NCBI GenBank assembly: GCA_002172675.1
Contig: NETF01000169.1
Coordinates: forward strand, 1-54,689
DNA: 54,689 nt
DNA from: an unicellular cyanobacterium SU3
Lineage (GTDB): Bacteria; Cyanobacteriota; Cyanobacteriia; Cyanobacteriales; Microcystaceae
Reading direction: 5' to 3'
Below the pieces are notes generated by a model. The model saw only the letters and a program-made list of their open reading frames with translations. It was not told the origin of the DNA and ran no database searches. The position numbers and the translations under genes were made by a program. Below, one piece after another: positions 44,801-53,606 of the stretch (its first letter is position 1; each line of letters begins with the position of its first letter).

Positions 44801-45519
44801 AACTCAGTTTCAATAATCTGACATCTTTCTTCTCTTTCTCTGACTTCTTCAAGGGTTTCTTTTGTTTTCTCTATTTTTCTGTCAAATTCTGCTACTCCGG
44901 CTAATTCATCAATAATATTTCTTCTTTCTTTCCCATTCATACTAATAATACGGGTAACATCCCCTTGCAACACCACATTATAGCCTTCAGGATAAATTCT
45001 TAAACGGTTTAATTGTTCATGAAGTTGACTAACATTACAAGGTTGCTCATTAATATAATAAGTTGACGAATAACTTCCCCCTTTGGTCACTCGTAACCGT
45101 CGAGTAACCGTCCATTCACTGCTGGTAATTAAATCCTTTTCTTTGTTTATTTCTTCAGCATGATTACTATTACCGTTATTGTTGTTTTCTTCTGTTAATG
45201 CTATCTTAGTAACAGGAGGATTATCTCGACTAAATTCTTCTAGGTCTGTTAAATCAGATACGTTGAAAGTAACAGAAACATAAGCCTCCTGAGTCTTACG
45301 ATTATTGCTATGATTATGATTAATTAAATCGGGTAATCGTTCGGCCCGCATTCCCTTAGAAGTAGCCAACCCCAAGCAAAATAATAAAGCATCAAGTATA
45401 TTAGATTTACCTGATCCATTGGGACCTGATACGACAGTAAACCCAGGCAAAAAAGGAATGGCAGTGGTGCCACCAAAGGATTTAAAATGAGATAATTCGA
45501 TGCGCTTAACATGAACCAT
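41854..45519 (-). CDS. smc: Chromosome segregation protein SMC
   Basis: SMC is the ATPase that compacts and segregates chromosomes with ScpA/ScpB. The 1221 residues show Walker A ([17 protein letters not shown], about 32-48), a first coiled coil (about 200-525), the hinge ([25 protein letters not shown] to [17 protein letters not shown]), a returning coiled coil rich in Gln/Glu, the ABC signature ([20 protein letters not shown]) and Walker B ([18 protein letters not shown]). The N-terminal head has an Asn/Glu-rich insertion (about 110-140, including NNNNGNSNH) compared with standard SMC. No scpA or scpB is adjacent. Confidence 0.95.
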   Translation of the reverse strand: [1221 protein letters not shown]

Positions 45520-45791
45520 AGGCGCGATAAGGATAATCTAGTCGAAAGCTATAAAATACCTGATCTATCTAGTTTAACAAGTTACGACCCCTTTAGGGGT
45601 ACAAAAGTTTCAGAAGCACTAACATTTATTTATGGTGACTAAGTTGCGATCGCGTCACTTTAGTAGCAATTGCAATCTTTTCTTAACATTAGAACTTTTG
45701 ATGTGATACAATAAATTTAGTTTACAATAACTTTAATAAAAGAGTAGATTTCAAACTAGCTCAACATACTATTTAGCAAAAAAATATCTTT

Positions 45792-46277
45792 ATGAGAAGT
45801 GTAGAAAAAGAAAATAAAACTTTATATGAATTAGACTTCGGAGAATGGATTGATCAACAAGTGATTGCACTTAAAAATAAAGATGCTAGTGCTTTAGATT
45901 GGAGTAACTTACAAGAGGAAATAGAATCATTGGGAGCTAGTGATAAACGAGCAATTAACAGTCTGACTCGTCAATTATTAATTCATTTATTACTATATGC
46001 TTATTGGACTGTTAATCGAGATTTTTATCTCTCTGGTTGGAAGATTGAGATCAATAATTTTAGAAACGATTTATCTGATTTTTTAGAGTCTAAAAATTAT
46101 TATCAGCATTTTGAAAATAATCTTGATAAGAATTATAGTAAAGCTTTGAAACCGGCCAATCTAAAAGCTGAAAGTGCTAATTTATCTTTGAATTTACCCT
46201 TAAAATGTCCATTCACAATTGAACAAATATTAGACGATGATTGGTATCCGTCTCTACTCAACCTTGACTCAAAATAA
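45792..46277 (+). CDS. DUF29 family protein
   Basis: This 161-residue all-helical protein matches the cyanobacteria-rich DUF29 family. Landmarks are YELDFGEWIDQQVIALKNKD, LDWSNLQEEIESLGASDKRA, and LLIHLLLYAYW, with a C-terminal CPFTIEQILDDDWYP. Function is unknown, and members are often found in many copies and beside mobile or toxin-antitoxin genes. Its 3' end overlaps the convergent hisN gene by 20 bp. Confidence 0.85.
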   Translation: MRSVEKENKTLYELDFGEWIDQQVIALKNKDASALDWSNLQEEIESLGASDKRAINSLTRQLLIHLLLYAYWTVNRDFYLSGWKIEINNFRNDLSDFLESKNYYQHFENNLDKNYSKALKPANLKAESANLSLNLPLKCPFTIEQILDDDWYPSLLNLDSK

Positions 46278-47079
46278 CCTCTAAAGCTTGTTGATGTAAG
46301 TTTAGGTTAGAAGCGGCCAAAACCTCTGTTGAATGGCTGTTAAGAACATTTCCAGACCAATCGGTGATGATTCCCCCCACCCCTTCTATAATAGGAATTA
46401 AAGCACAAAAATCATAATATTTTAAGTCTGATTCTAAAACAATCATAGGCATAGCAGACCATCCCATTGCTAAGGATACATAATTGTAACAATCTCCGCC
46501 AAAGGCAGTGCGACGACACACGGTTTGTAAACGAGAGGCGATCGCTTGTTGACGGGGAGTAATAAACATCAACGGAGTTGTAGAAGTTAGACACGCTTTT
46601 GCTAAAGGATAATCATGGTTATTTTTGTAAGGATTATTGATAGTTTTATCATTAAAAATAGCAGGTTTTTCTTTGATTCCTAGCCATCTTTCTTGTAAGA
46701 TCGGTTGATTGACACAACCTAATAAGGGTAAGTTATTCTTGAGGTCAACTAAACCGATCAATGTGCCAAAAATGGGTAATCCTTTGACAAAAGAAGCGGT
46801 TCCATCAATAGGATCGAGTACCCAAGCATAACCATTATTTGAATTTATATTCTCTCCTTCTTCTCGAATCACTCCATCATCAGGACATTCTTTTTTGATT
46901 AGATTCACCATAGCGTTTTCTGCTAGGCGATCGGCAATAGTAACAATAGAAGAAACTTCTGTTATTTTCGTATCTGACTCTAGATTACTTTGACGAAAAT
47001 ATTGTTTAATAATCTTCCCTGATACATCGGCTAATCTATTAGCTAAAGTTACTCTTATGTCTAAAGTTTCACGATTCAT
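46258..47079 (-). CDS. hisN: Inositol-monophosphatase-family histidinol-phosphatase
   Basis: This 273-residue enzyme is a Mg-dependent phosphatase of the IMPase family. The metal motifs are IREEGENI (Glu), WVLDPIDGTASFVKGLPIFGTLIGL and, near the end, YYDFCALIPIIEGVGGIITDWSG. The same family covers inositol, fructose-bisphosphate and histidinol phosphatases. The call as HisN rests on operon context: its ATG lies inside the last codons of hisC (11-bp overlap), implying translational coupling in histidine synthesis. The sequence alone would not separate it from a general inositol phosphatase. Confidence 0.82.
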   Translation of the reverse strand: MNRETLDIRVTLANRLADVSGKIIKQYFRQSNLESDTKITEVSSIVTIADRLAENAMVNLIKKECPDDGVIREEGENINSNNGYAWVLDPIDGTASFVKGLPIFGTLIGLVDLKNNLPLLGCVNQPILQERWLGIKEKPAIFNDKTINNPYKNNHDYPLAKACLTSTTPLMFITPRQQAIASRLQTVCRRTAFGGDCYNYVSLAMGWSAMPMIVLESDLKYYDFCALIPIIEGVGGIITDWSGNVLNSHSTEVLAASNLNLHQQALEVILSQG

Positions 47080-48115
47080 TTTTTAACTGTTCAACCACTT
47101 CTAATAAACGATCAATTTCTGCATCAGTTCCCACAGTGATTCTGACATAATTACTAATGCGAGGATGTTTAAAATATCTCACTAATACTTTTCTTTCTTT
47201 TAGTTTAGTATATAGTGCTGATGCTTCTATCCACTGAGGAGAAGCAAGAACAAAGTTAGCATCGGAATCAAAGACTAAAAAGTCTAGGTTTCTTAGAGAG
47301 TTAGTTAAACGGTTTCGAGTGGTTCTAACTTGTTGCCAAATGTCTTTAAAATAGTCCTGAAATTGAAAACAATTTGCTCCTAATGTCTGAGCAATTCTAT
47401 CTAAGTTATAGGAGTCTCTAACTTTGTTCATTTGTTCAATGATTTCTACGGAACTAATACCAAAACCGACTCGCATTCCTGCTAAACTGTAGCTTTTTGA
47501 CATTGTACGAGAAACGATCACATTATTATATTCTTTAATAAACTCCCAGTGATTTTCGTCAGAAAAGTCCACATAAGCTTCATCAATTAAAACAACACCT
47601 GTTGCCTTCTCACAAGTTTCTTTTAAATATTGACGGTTTAAATGTTTACCCAGTGGTGGATTAGGGGAAGCGACAAAAATAAGCTTAGCTTCAGGACAAA
47701 CTAAGTGACTCTCTAACTCAAAATTTTCATTAGTTGGAATGGTTTTAATCGTTGCCCCATGTACCTTGGCAATAGTTTCGTATAACGAATAAGTTGGGTC
47801 TAAAAACGCGACCATTTCCCCAGGATTAACAAAGGTTCTTAGGGCAATATTTAAGATATCATCTGACCCATTACCAGCTAAAATTTGCTCGGATGAAAAG
47901 CCAAATACTTCACCGGCTGCTTTACGGAGTTTAATAGAAACGGGGTCAGGATATAACCGAACTTTTTTTAATTCTTCTTCTAAATTATTAAAGATTTCAT
48001 CAGGAGGAGCATAGGGATTTTCATTAGTATTGAGTTTAATATAATCCGTGGTTTGGGGTTGTTCTCCAGGGACATAACCAGGGGTTTGTTGAACACAGTC
48101 TCTAATGGGTAACAT
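47069..48115 (-). CDS. hisC: Histidinol-phosphate aminotransferase
   Basis: HisC is a PLP enzyme converting imidazole-acetol phosphate to histidinol phosphate. The 348-residue fold-type I aminotransferase shows TDYIKLNTNENPYAPP, LAGNGSDDILNIALRTF, VASPNPPLG, VLIDEAYVDFS (PLP-contact Asp and Tyr) and the Schiff-base lysine in SRTMSKSYSLAGMRVGF. The C-terminal Arg (YVRITVGTDAEIDRLLE) is present. It precedes and overlaps hisN. hisB lies 1.6 kb away with stpA in between, so histidine genes are loosely clustered here. Confidence 0.93.
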   Translation of the reverse strand: MLPIRDCVQQTPGYVPGEQPQTTDYIKLNTNENPYAPPDEIFNNLEEELKKVRLYPDPVSIKLRKAAGEVFGFSSEQILAGNGSDDILNIALRTFVNPGEMVAFLDPTYSLYETIAKVHGATIKTIPTNENFELESHLVCPEAKLIFVASPNPPLGKHLNRQYLKETCEKATGVVLIDEAYVDFSDENHWEFIKEYNNVIVSRTMSKSYSLAGMRVGFGISSVEIIEQMNKVRDSYNLDRIAQTLGANCFQFQDYFKDIWQQVRTTRNRLTNSLRNLDFLVFDSDANFVLASPQWIEASALYTKLKERKVLVRYFKHPRISNYVRITVGTDAEIDRLLEVVEQLKNES

Positions 48116-48367
48116 ATTTAGAATTTATAACTTAGAATTTAGAATTTAGAATTAATTTTCCTGATTATTCTGCATTCTACATTATTGAACCTGATCAAAA
48201 TACTTGATCAGCTATGATTTATTATAGCTTTAACCTCATGATAATCTCCTTAAGAAAAAATAAGTAATTTTTGTCAGTTTTAGGTATTTAAAAACTATTT
48301 TCTGATACAATACAAACAAATTTAAGACTTTGTGATCTTTTTGTAGAATTCTAATTTTAGCTTAATT

Positions 48368-49642
48368 ATGTCTATGTCTTCCTTACCACTCCATAAACGT
48401 TATTTATCCTTAGATCATGAAGGATTAATTAATGTATTAGCCAATGAACCCAATTTGTTAATTATACAAGATCTTGATGGGGTTTGTATGGGATTAGTAA
48501 AAGATCCATTAACAAGAGTAATGGATACAAATTATATTGAAGCAACACGATCCTTTGATGAACATTTTTATGTATTAACTAATGGGGAACATATCGGAAA
48601 ACGTGGGGTTAATTTAATTATAGAACGGGCCTATGGTGATCCGAATTTAGTGAAAGAAAAAGGCTTTTATTTACCTGGTTTAGCAGGGGGTGGAGTGCAA
48701 TGGCAAGATCGTCATGGTAATGTTTCTCATCCTGGGGTTAGTGATAAAGAATTAGACTTTTTAGAAAGGGTTCCTCAATATATCGAAGCGAGTTTTAAAG
48801 ACTTTTTTGCTAACAATAATCACAATTTAGATGATAATGCGATCGCTAATTATATTCAAGCTTCTATCTTAGATAATAAAGTCTCTCCCACTGCCAACTT
48901 AAACGTCTTTCATGAGGTATTTATTGAGGAAGAAGATTATTATTTTCAACTCCAACAACATATTAAACAATTAATGAATGATTTATTAGCAAAAGCAGCT
49001 AATGAAGGGTTAGAAAATTCCTTTTTTATTCATTATGCACCCAACTTAGGAAGAAATGAAGAAGGGCAAGAAATTATGCAAGAAGCGAAAGGAAAAGACT
49101 CAGGAACTACAGACTTTCAATTTATGTTAAAAGGAGGTATTAAAGAAGTTGGAGTTTTAGGACTTTTGAACCGTTACTATTATCAACGAACGGGAAAATA
49201 TCCCTTAGGAGAAGATTTTAGTGTGAGAAATGCTCCTAAAAACCATCATCAATTAGTTGCTTTAATTAAAGATAATTTTGATCCTGAACAAATGCCAACT
49301 ATTGTCGGAGTGGGGGATACTGTCACCAGTAAAGCAGTAGAAAATAACGGTAAATTAAGCTTTGGAAGAGGAGGAAGCGATCGGGGATTTTTACAACTTA
49401 TTCAAGAAGTAGGACAAGAATTTAATACTGGTAATCTGATCGTTTATATTGATAGTAGTGCAGGGGAAGTTAAGAACAGAAAACCCCTTAAACTCGAAGA
49501 AAACAATGGTGAAACTTATGTCATTGAAGGGCCCGGAGACGCAAGAGATCAAGATGATCCGTTAACTTTAAATATTGCTTTTCCTGGAGGATATCAACAG
49601 TATATTCAGTGTTTCCAAGAAGCAGCCAAACAACGTAAATAA
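48368..49642 (+). CDS. stpA: Glucosylglycerol 3-phosphate phosphatase
   Basis: StpA removes phosphate from glucosylglycerol-phosphate, the last step in making the compatible solute glucosylglycerol of moderately salt-tolerant cyanobacteria. The 424-residue length matches Synechocystis StpA. The HAD-type nucleophile motif is LLIIQDLDGVCMGLVKDPLTR (about 32-52), followed by YVLTNGEHIGKRGVN and, near the C-terminus, the acidic motif in VGVGDTVTS. This supports a marine or brackish habitat. The glucosylglycerol-phosphate synthase gene ggpS is not in the window. A second ATG two codons in is an equally possible start. Confidence 0.9.
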   Translation: MSMSSLPLHKRYLSLDHEGLINVLANEPNLLIIQDLDGVCMGLVKDPLTRVMDTNYIEATRSFDEHFYVLTNGEHIGKRGVNLIIERAYGDPNLVKEKGFYLPGLAGGGVQWQDRHGNVSHPGVSDKELDFLERVPQYIEASFKDFFANNNHNLDDNAIANYIQASILDNKVSPTANLNVFHEVFIEEEDYYFQLQQHIKQLMNDLLAKAANEGLENSFFIHYAPNLGRNEEGQEIMQEAKGKDSGTTDFQFMLKGGIKEVGVLGLLNRYYYQRTGKYPLGEDFSVRNAPKNHHQLVALIKDNFDPEQMPTIVGVGDTVTSKAVENNGKLSFGRGGSDRGFLQLIQEVGQEFNTGNLIVYIDSSAGEVKNRKPLKLEENNGETYVIEGPGDARDQDDPLTLNIAFPGGYQQYIQCFQEAAKQRK

Positions 49643-49663
49643 TGGAAAGATAATCCACCTAAA

Positions 49664-49689
49664 CCCCCCTTAATAATGGGGCAGGGGGG
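49664..49689. terminator. C6/G6 hairpin between convergent stpA and hisB
   Basis: CCCCCC (49664-49669) pairs with GGGGGG (49684-49689) around a 14-base loop containing TTAATAATGGGG. Similar CCCCCCTTAATAA...GGGGGG hairpins recur between convergent cyanobacterial genes. There is no T-run, so termination is an inference. Confidence 0.5.
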
Positions 49690-49696
49690 ATCAAAA

Positions 49697-50347
49697 TTAT
49701 GCCATCAAAACCCCTTTTGAACTAGGGATAGAATGGGCGCGACGGGGGTCAATTTCTAAGGCCATTCTCATGGATCTTGCAAAGGCTTTAAACGTCGCTT
49801 CTATGATATGATGGGAATTAATACCATCGAGTTGTTTAATATGTAAAGTCATTTGACTATGATTAACAATAGCAACGAAAAATTCTCTGACTAATTGTGT
49901 ATCATAAGTCCCTACTCTTTCCGTAGGAATTTGCAAACCATAACTTAAATGAGGCCGTCCGGAAAAGTCTAAAGCAACTTGAACTAACGCTTCATCTAAA
50001 GGGGCTAAAAAATGACCAAACCGAACAATTCCTTTGCGATCGCCTAATGCTTTTCCTAATGCTTGACCTAAGGTTATTCCTACATCTTCATTGGTATGAT
50101 GATCATCAATGTAAATGTCCCCTGTTGCTTTAATTTCTAAGTCAATTAAACCATGAGAAGCAATTTGATGTAACATATGATCAAGAAAAGGAATGCCCGT
50201 TTCTGCGGTGCAATTTCCTTGACCATCTAAATTTAAGCTAACTTGTACATCGGTTTCTTTAGTGGTACGAGTAACTGTAGCTATTCTATCAGGAAAAGGT
50301 GGAATAATAGGAGTAGAATTACTACGAGGCGTATTTTGAGTTTGCAT
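49697..50347 (-). CDS. hisB: Imidazoleglycerol-phosphate dehydratase
   Basis: HisB dehydrates imidazoleglycerol phosphate in histidine synthesis using two Mn(II) ions. Repeated metal-binding motifs are clear: [33 protein letters not shown] and [19 protein letters not shown]. The C-terminus is IPSSKGVL. The ATG at 50347 ([10 protein letters not shown]) is preferred over an upstream in-frame TTG at 50371, because the conserved part begins only at [14 protein letters not shown]. Monofunctional form, with no phosphatase domain. Confidence 0.94.
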   Translation of the reverse strand: MQTQNTPRSNSTPIIPPFPDRIATVTRTTKETDVQVSLNLDGQGNCTAETGIPFLDHMLHQIASHGLIDLEIKATGDIYIDDHHTNEDVGITLGQALGKALGDRKGIVRFGHFLAPLDEALVQVALDFSGRPHLSYGLQIPTERVGTYDTQLVREFFVAIVNHSQMTLHIKQLDGINSHHIIEATFKAFARSMRMALEIDPRRAHSIPSSKGVLMA

Positions 50348-50400
50348 AGATTTAGTGTTAATTGAAAACAATAATTTTAGAGCTAATTATATTATGAGAT

Positions 50401-50805
50401 TTAACAGGGTTCTATCTCAGGATCACACATGGTACTGGGATCTTCTCCGACACCAGAAATAGGTTCAATGTAATAGTTATAAAATTCCGTTCCTGTGGCA
50501 ACATTAAACACTTTTATATGACCATTATAGGGGTTAAAAACAACACGAGACTGACGATCATTGCCGATAAAATCTGTTGAACCGGACCGTTTTAATATCC
50601 CTCTAAATCGATAGTCTCCTTCGTCTATTTGCATGACTAAACTATTCATATCCTGAACTTTAACATAGGTTTCTGGATCAGTATTTTGAGCAATTTCTAT
50701 CTCATTAATATTAACATTAGTTTCTAAAGAAAAACTAGGTAAACTAAAAGGCAAAATGATAGAAACAACACCAACACACATAATTGATTTAAAGTAATTT
50801 ATCAA
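50401..50805 (-). CDS. Small secreted protein of unknown function
   Basis: No family recognised. The 134-residue product has a signal peptide (about 1-27, IMCVGVVSIILPFSLPSFS) and an acidic mature part with NTDPETYVKVQDMNSLVMQIDEGDYRFRG in two readable blocks. It ends with a cysteine pair (TMCDPEIEPC) that could form a disulfide. It lies 50 bp upstream of hisB on the same strand but is functionally unrelated by sequence. Confidence 0.6.
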   Translation of the reverse strand: MINYFKSIMCVGVVSIILPFSLPSFSLETNVNINEIEIAQNTDPETYVKVQDMNSLVMQIDEGDYRFRGILKRSGSTDFIGNDRQSRVVFNPYNGHIKVFNVATGTEFYNYYIEPISGVGEDPSTMCDPEIEPC

Positions 50806-51012
50806 AGTTTATTCTCCTCATTAATTCATTATTTTATCTTTAGCATAGCAATTTTTCTAGGGTTCGGGATACTTTTGACTTAAATAACCGTCATTCATAC
50901 TCAATGGGTAAAGACTATGATAGAATTGCTGCAATTTGTCTATTCCCCATAGGAGTAAGACAGTTGACTATCTTGTTATAACCCTACTTTTCACACAAAT
51001 AGAAGTATATTT

Positions 51013-51543
51013 ATGAAACTATTAGATTCTAAAGGCCGTTTATTTGGAAAAATTAGTATCCTAGACTTAGGTGCTGCTTTAGCCATTTTTTTGGTAATTG
51101 TGGGTATTTTTGTCGTTCCTGGTAAGTCTGGGACCAGTACCATTGCTCAAGTTGCTAGTAAACCCATCGAAGTAGACGTAATTGTAAGGGGTTTAGGAGT
51201 CAGTGATCCTCAAGCACTTATTAACCAGTTTAGTGAGGCGAAAAAGACGAATATCGTTATCCGTAATCAACCTTCTGGGGAGTTCGAGATTAAAGACATT
51301 AAACCCCTTCCTCGAACCACTGTCGTGCCTCAGCCGGATGGCTCCGTTAAAGCTCTTCCTGATCCTAGACCAGAAGTTGTTTATTTTCAAGACATGATTC
51401 TCACGTTAAGAGGGGATGCACAAATTACCGATACCGGTGCAGTTGTTGGTCAACAAAAAGTTAAAATTGGTACTTTAATTGAGTTAGAAGGTAAAGATTA
51501 TAACTTTAATACCAGTACCATTGCTGTCAGAATTATGAAATAA
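51013..51543 (+). CDS. DUF4330 family membrane-anchored protein
   Basis: The 176-residue product matches cyanobacterial DUF4330. MKLLDSKGRLFGKISILDLGA leads into one transmembrane helix (about 18-38), then an extracytoplasmic beta-rich domain (IEVDVIVRGLGVSDPQAL, VYFQDMILTLRGDAQITDTG, KIGTLIELEGKDYNF). Function unknown. The terminator hairpin at 51568 follows directly. Confidence 0.85.
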   Translation: MKLLDSKGRLFGKISILDLGAALAIFLVIVGIFVVPGKSGTSTIAQVASKPIEVDVIVRGLGVSDPQALINQFSEAKKTNIVIRNQPSGEFEIKDIKPLPRTTVVPQPDGSVKALPDPRPEVVYFQDMILTLRGDAQITDTGAVVGQQKVKIGTLIELEGKDYNFNTSTIAVRIMK

Positions 51544-51567
51544 AAACATCATTATTTTCTGAGAATT

Positions 51568-51602
51568 AAGTCATGAACTTCTTTAGGTTTATGACTTTTT
51601 TT
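51568..51602. terminator. Bidirectional terminator
   Basis: AAGTCATGAAC pairs with GGTTTATGACTT (one G-T) around a short loop. T-runs are on both sides when read from each strand. It separates the convergent DUF4330 and universal stress protein genes. Confidence 0.75.
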
Positions 51603-52059
51603 ATTTAACTAACAAGATACTACAAGACGCATGATGAACCACATAATTACTAACACTGCCTAAGAACATTTCCTCTAAACCGGTTAACCCTCTATGTCCC
51701 ATAATAATGAGGTCAGAATCCCAATTTTTTGCTAATTTAACAATAGAAGAACTGGGATTTCCCCTTTTACAATCCCATTCTGCGGTAATTCCTTCTGAAG
51801 ATGCTTTTTGAGTATATTCTGTTAACCATTGTTTTGTTTGTTGTTGTTCTTGTTCTAAACTATCTTGCCATTGAGGTAGTAACTGAGTCACTTCTTCAGT
51901 AGAAAAAGTTCCATAAGGTGTAAAATAAACCTCTGAATTAATACAATGAAATAGCTTTAGAATACTATTATTTTTTTTTGCTATTGTTAACGCCTTAGGG
52001 AAAATTGTTTGACAGTCATCGGTAGAAGCTAACGCCACTAATATTTTTTTATACATCAT
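51601..52059 (-). CDS. Universal stress protein (UspA family)
   Basis: This 152-residue single Usp domain starts MMYKKILVALASTDDCQTIF. The ATP-binding signature is present near the C-terminus (LIIMGHRGLTGLEEMFLGSVSNYVVHHASCSILLVK, given here as two parts: GHRGLTGLEEMFLGS and VVHHASCSILLV). GAGGATA precedes the ATG pair. Single gene; role in stress tolerance is from family knowledge. Confidence 0.93.
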   Translation of the reverse strand: MMYKKILVALASTDDCQTIFPKALTIAKKNNSILKLFHCINSEVYFTPYGTFSTEEVTQLLPQWQDSLEQEQQQTKQWLTEYTQKASSEGITAEWDCKRGNPSSSIVKLAKNWDSDLIIMGHRGLTGLEEMFLGSVSNYVVHHASCSILLVK

Positions 52060-52126
52060 TATCCTCTTTTATCGTTTAACTTGAATAATTCAATTATATC
52101 TATTTTTGTCAGTTAAATATCAGTAT

Positions 52127-52468
52127 TTAAGCAATAGCAAAGTCTGTATGTTTACGAGTTTCGGGATCATAAAAGGCTAAAACAATATCCTCTTTGGGGA
52201 CACCTTCTCTTAATAATTCCGTAGCGATACCTTTTTCTGTCCAGTCTTCTTCTATGTGGATTTTGTCATTTTTTATACGAATATGAACATGAATATTTCT
52301 AATTTTTTTCTTTCCTTCCCATCCCATAAATAGCCACATATATTGGTCATGTACTTCATCAAAAATAAGACAGCTTTCTCTGGTTAAATTGGATGAACCT
52401 GAAACCCATTCGTGATATTCTGTTAAAACTTTTTTGATAGATTGGTGATACTTTTCTAGTTTATCCAT
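52127..52468 (-). CDS. xisI: XisI-like protein, copy 1
   Basis: XisI and XisH are accessory proteins needed with the XisF recombinase to excise the fdxN element in heterocyst-forming Anabaena. Homologues are widespread in unicellular cyanobacteria with unknown roles. The 113-residue protein shows family landmarks YHEWVSGSSN, FDEVHDQYMWLFMGWEGKKK, IHIEEDWTEKGIATELLREG and VPKEDIVLAFYDPETRKHT. Its start overlaps the end of the damaged xisH, the usual coupling. It is strongly similar to copy 2 at 53837. Confidence 0.9.
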   Translation of the reverse strand: MDKLEKYHQSIKKVLTEYHEWVSGSSNLTRESCLIFDEVHDQYMWLFMGWEGKKKIRNIHVHIRIKNDKIHIEEDWTEKGIATELLREGVPKEDIVLAFYDPETRKHTDFAIA

Positions 52469-52871
52469 TGTAAAATCTCCTCTTTTTCCATATCAACAAC
52501 AATTAAAAGTAATTGATTTATTTTAGTAATCTCTTTGATAGAATCTCTTTGAAAAAAGTTTTCATAGATACTATCTTTAATAGCTAAATAAATTTTATAT
52601 TCTGGTTCAGTAAGATTGATTAAGTTTCGATATAAAGTATATTGACCTAAAGCAATTTCAAAATCTCTCATAGGAGAAGGACTTAAAAAGCTTTTGATTT
52701 CAACAACTATTTACACCCATTCTGTTCAGCAACAATGGGTCTTTCTGCTGCTAAATCAGCAAATAATTCAGCATCTTTATATTTTATTCTATAAGGATCG
52801 GCTGTAATCGTCCAACCCTCTTTAATTAAAGCATTTTGAACCGCATTATGATAAGTATCTTTTGCTGGCAT
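52456..52871 (-). pseudogene. xisH: xisH copy 1, frameshifted
   Basis: The minus strand reads MPAKDTYHNAVQNALIKEGW from the ATG at 52869-52871 to IVAEQNGCK, then hits a stop at 52708-52710. Shifting one base gives IVVEIKSFLSPSPMRDFEIAL and continues to the normal XisH end (EEILQWIN). The sequence TGTAAATAG at the break looks like loss of one A from a run (AAAATA expected). All parts of an approximately 138-residue XisH are present but in two frames. It may be a true pseudogene or a sequencing error. The overlap with xisI is preserved. Confidence 0.85.
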
Positions 52872-52939
52872 TTTTCTCCTTATACTTATTTTAGGGCATA
52901 GGTTTATTATAGGCGATCGCTTTCTTAATTTTGATGAAT

Positions 52940-53179
52940 TTATTTCAACAGATTTTCAATTTCTTCATCTGTAAAACCAAATTGTCTAAAAATGCGTAAA
53001 ACATAAGGAGGTGACATTTCTTTTGCACCGATATCGATAGGAACAATTCTACGCTGTTTATCAATTTCTCGAATATATAAGCGATGATCTCCTTTTCCTT
53101 CTCGATAAAATGTACAACCTCCTTTTTCAAGAATTTTAATAAGTTTTTTGGGTTTAAGAGAAGGAATATTTTTAGGCAT
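52940..53179 (-). CDS. hicA: HicA-family mRNA interferase toxin
   Basis: HicA toxins are small dsRNA-binding-fold RNases that cleave mRNA. The 79-residue product has the family layout: LKPKKLIKILEKGGCTFYREG followed by KGDHRLYI with the catalytic His, then IVPIDIGAKEMSPPYVLRIFRQFGF. It overlaps the upstream HicB gene by 8 bp, so the pair is a type II toxin-antitoxin operon in antitoxin-first order. Confidence 0.9.
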   Translation of the reverse strand: MPKNIPSLKPKKLIKILEKGGCTFYREGKGDHRLYIREIDKQRRIVPIDIGAKEMSPPYVLRIFRQFGFTDEEIENLLK

Positions 53180-53435
53180 AAACTTTTCTTAGTTCGTAGA
53201 TTTCAGAAGATTCTGAATCTTCAATGGTTAAAAATTCATGGAGTTCATCAATATGAAGAGGACGAGAATAAACATTATCTTCGCTATTGTAAACTTCTGA
53301 AAAAGATTCAATCGCTTCTTTTAGTTTATCAATAGCTTGTTCTGGGCTTTCTCCTTGTCCCACTAATCCGTTTTCGAGACATAATGAAACCCAATAATCT
53401 GCACTTTTTCTAAGAATTACAGTGTAAAAGTTCAT
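53172..53435 (-). CDS. hicB: HicB-family antitoxin
   Basis: This 87-residue HicB-type antitoxin has a partial RNase H-like fold: YTVILRKSADYWVSLCLENG, then LVGQGESPEQAIDKLKEAIE. The C-terminus (DELHEFLTIEDSESSEIYEL) lacks a clear helix-turn-helix or ribbon-helix-helix DNA-binding domain, so autoregulation may depend on another region or be weak. It is directly upstream of and overlapping hicA. Confidence 0.88.
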   Translation of the reverse strand: MNFYTVILRKSADYWVSLCLENGLVGQGESPEQAIDKLKEAIESFSEVYNSEDNVYSRPLHIDELHEFLTIEDSESSEIYELRKVYA

Positions 53436-53606
53436 TTTTTACCTTGAGTTGTCTTTCACCTTATTTGAATCAACAAATTTTTTTTTCAATCATTGAATAC
53501 ACAAGAAAGTAACTAATATTATACCTTAACTCATTCAGGTTATCGTTAACAAAACTGTATACTCTTGTTCTCAATTCTAGAATAGTAACATTGAAAGTTT
53601 TACTCA

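Noticed and set aside
50904-50981. 25-codon ORF before the DUF4330 gene.
   Set aside because: No ribosome site and no recognisable match; too short to support.
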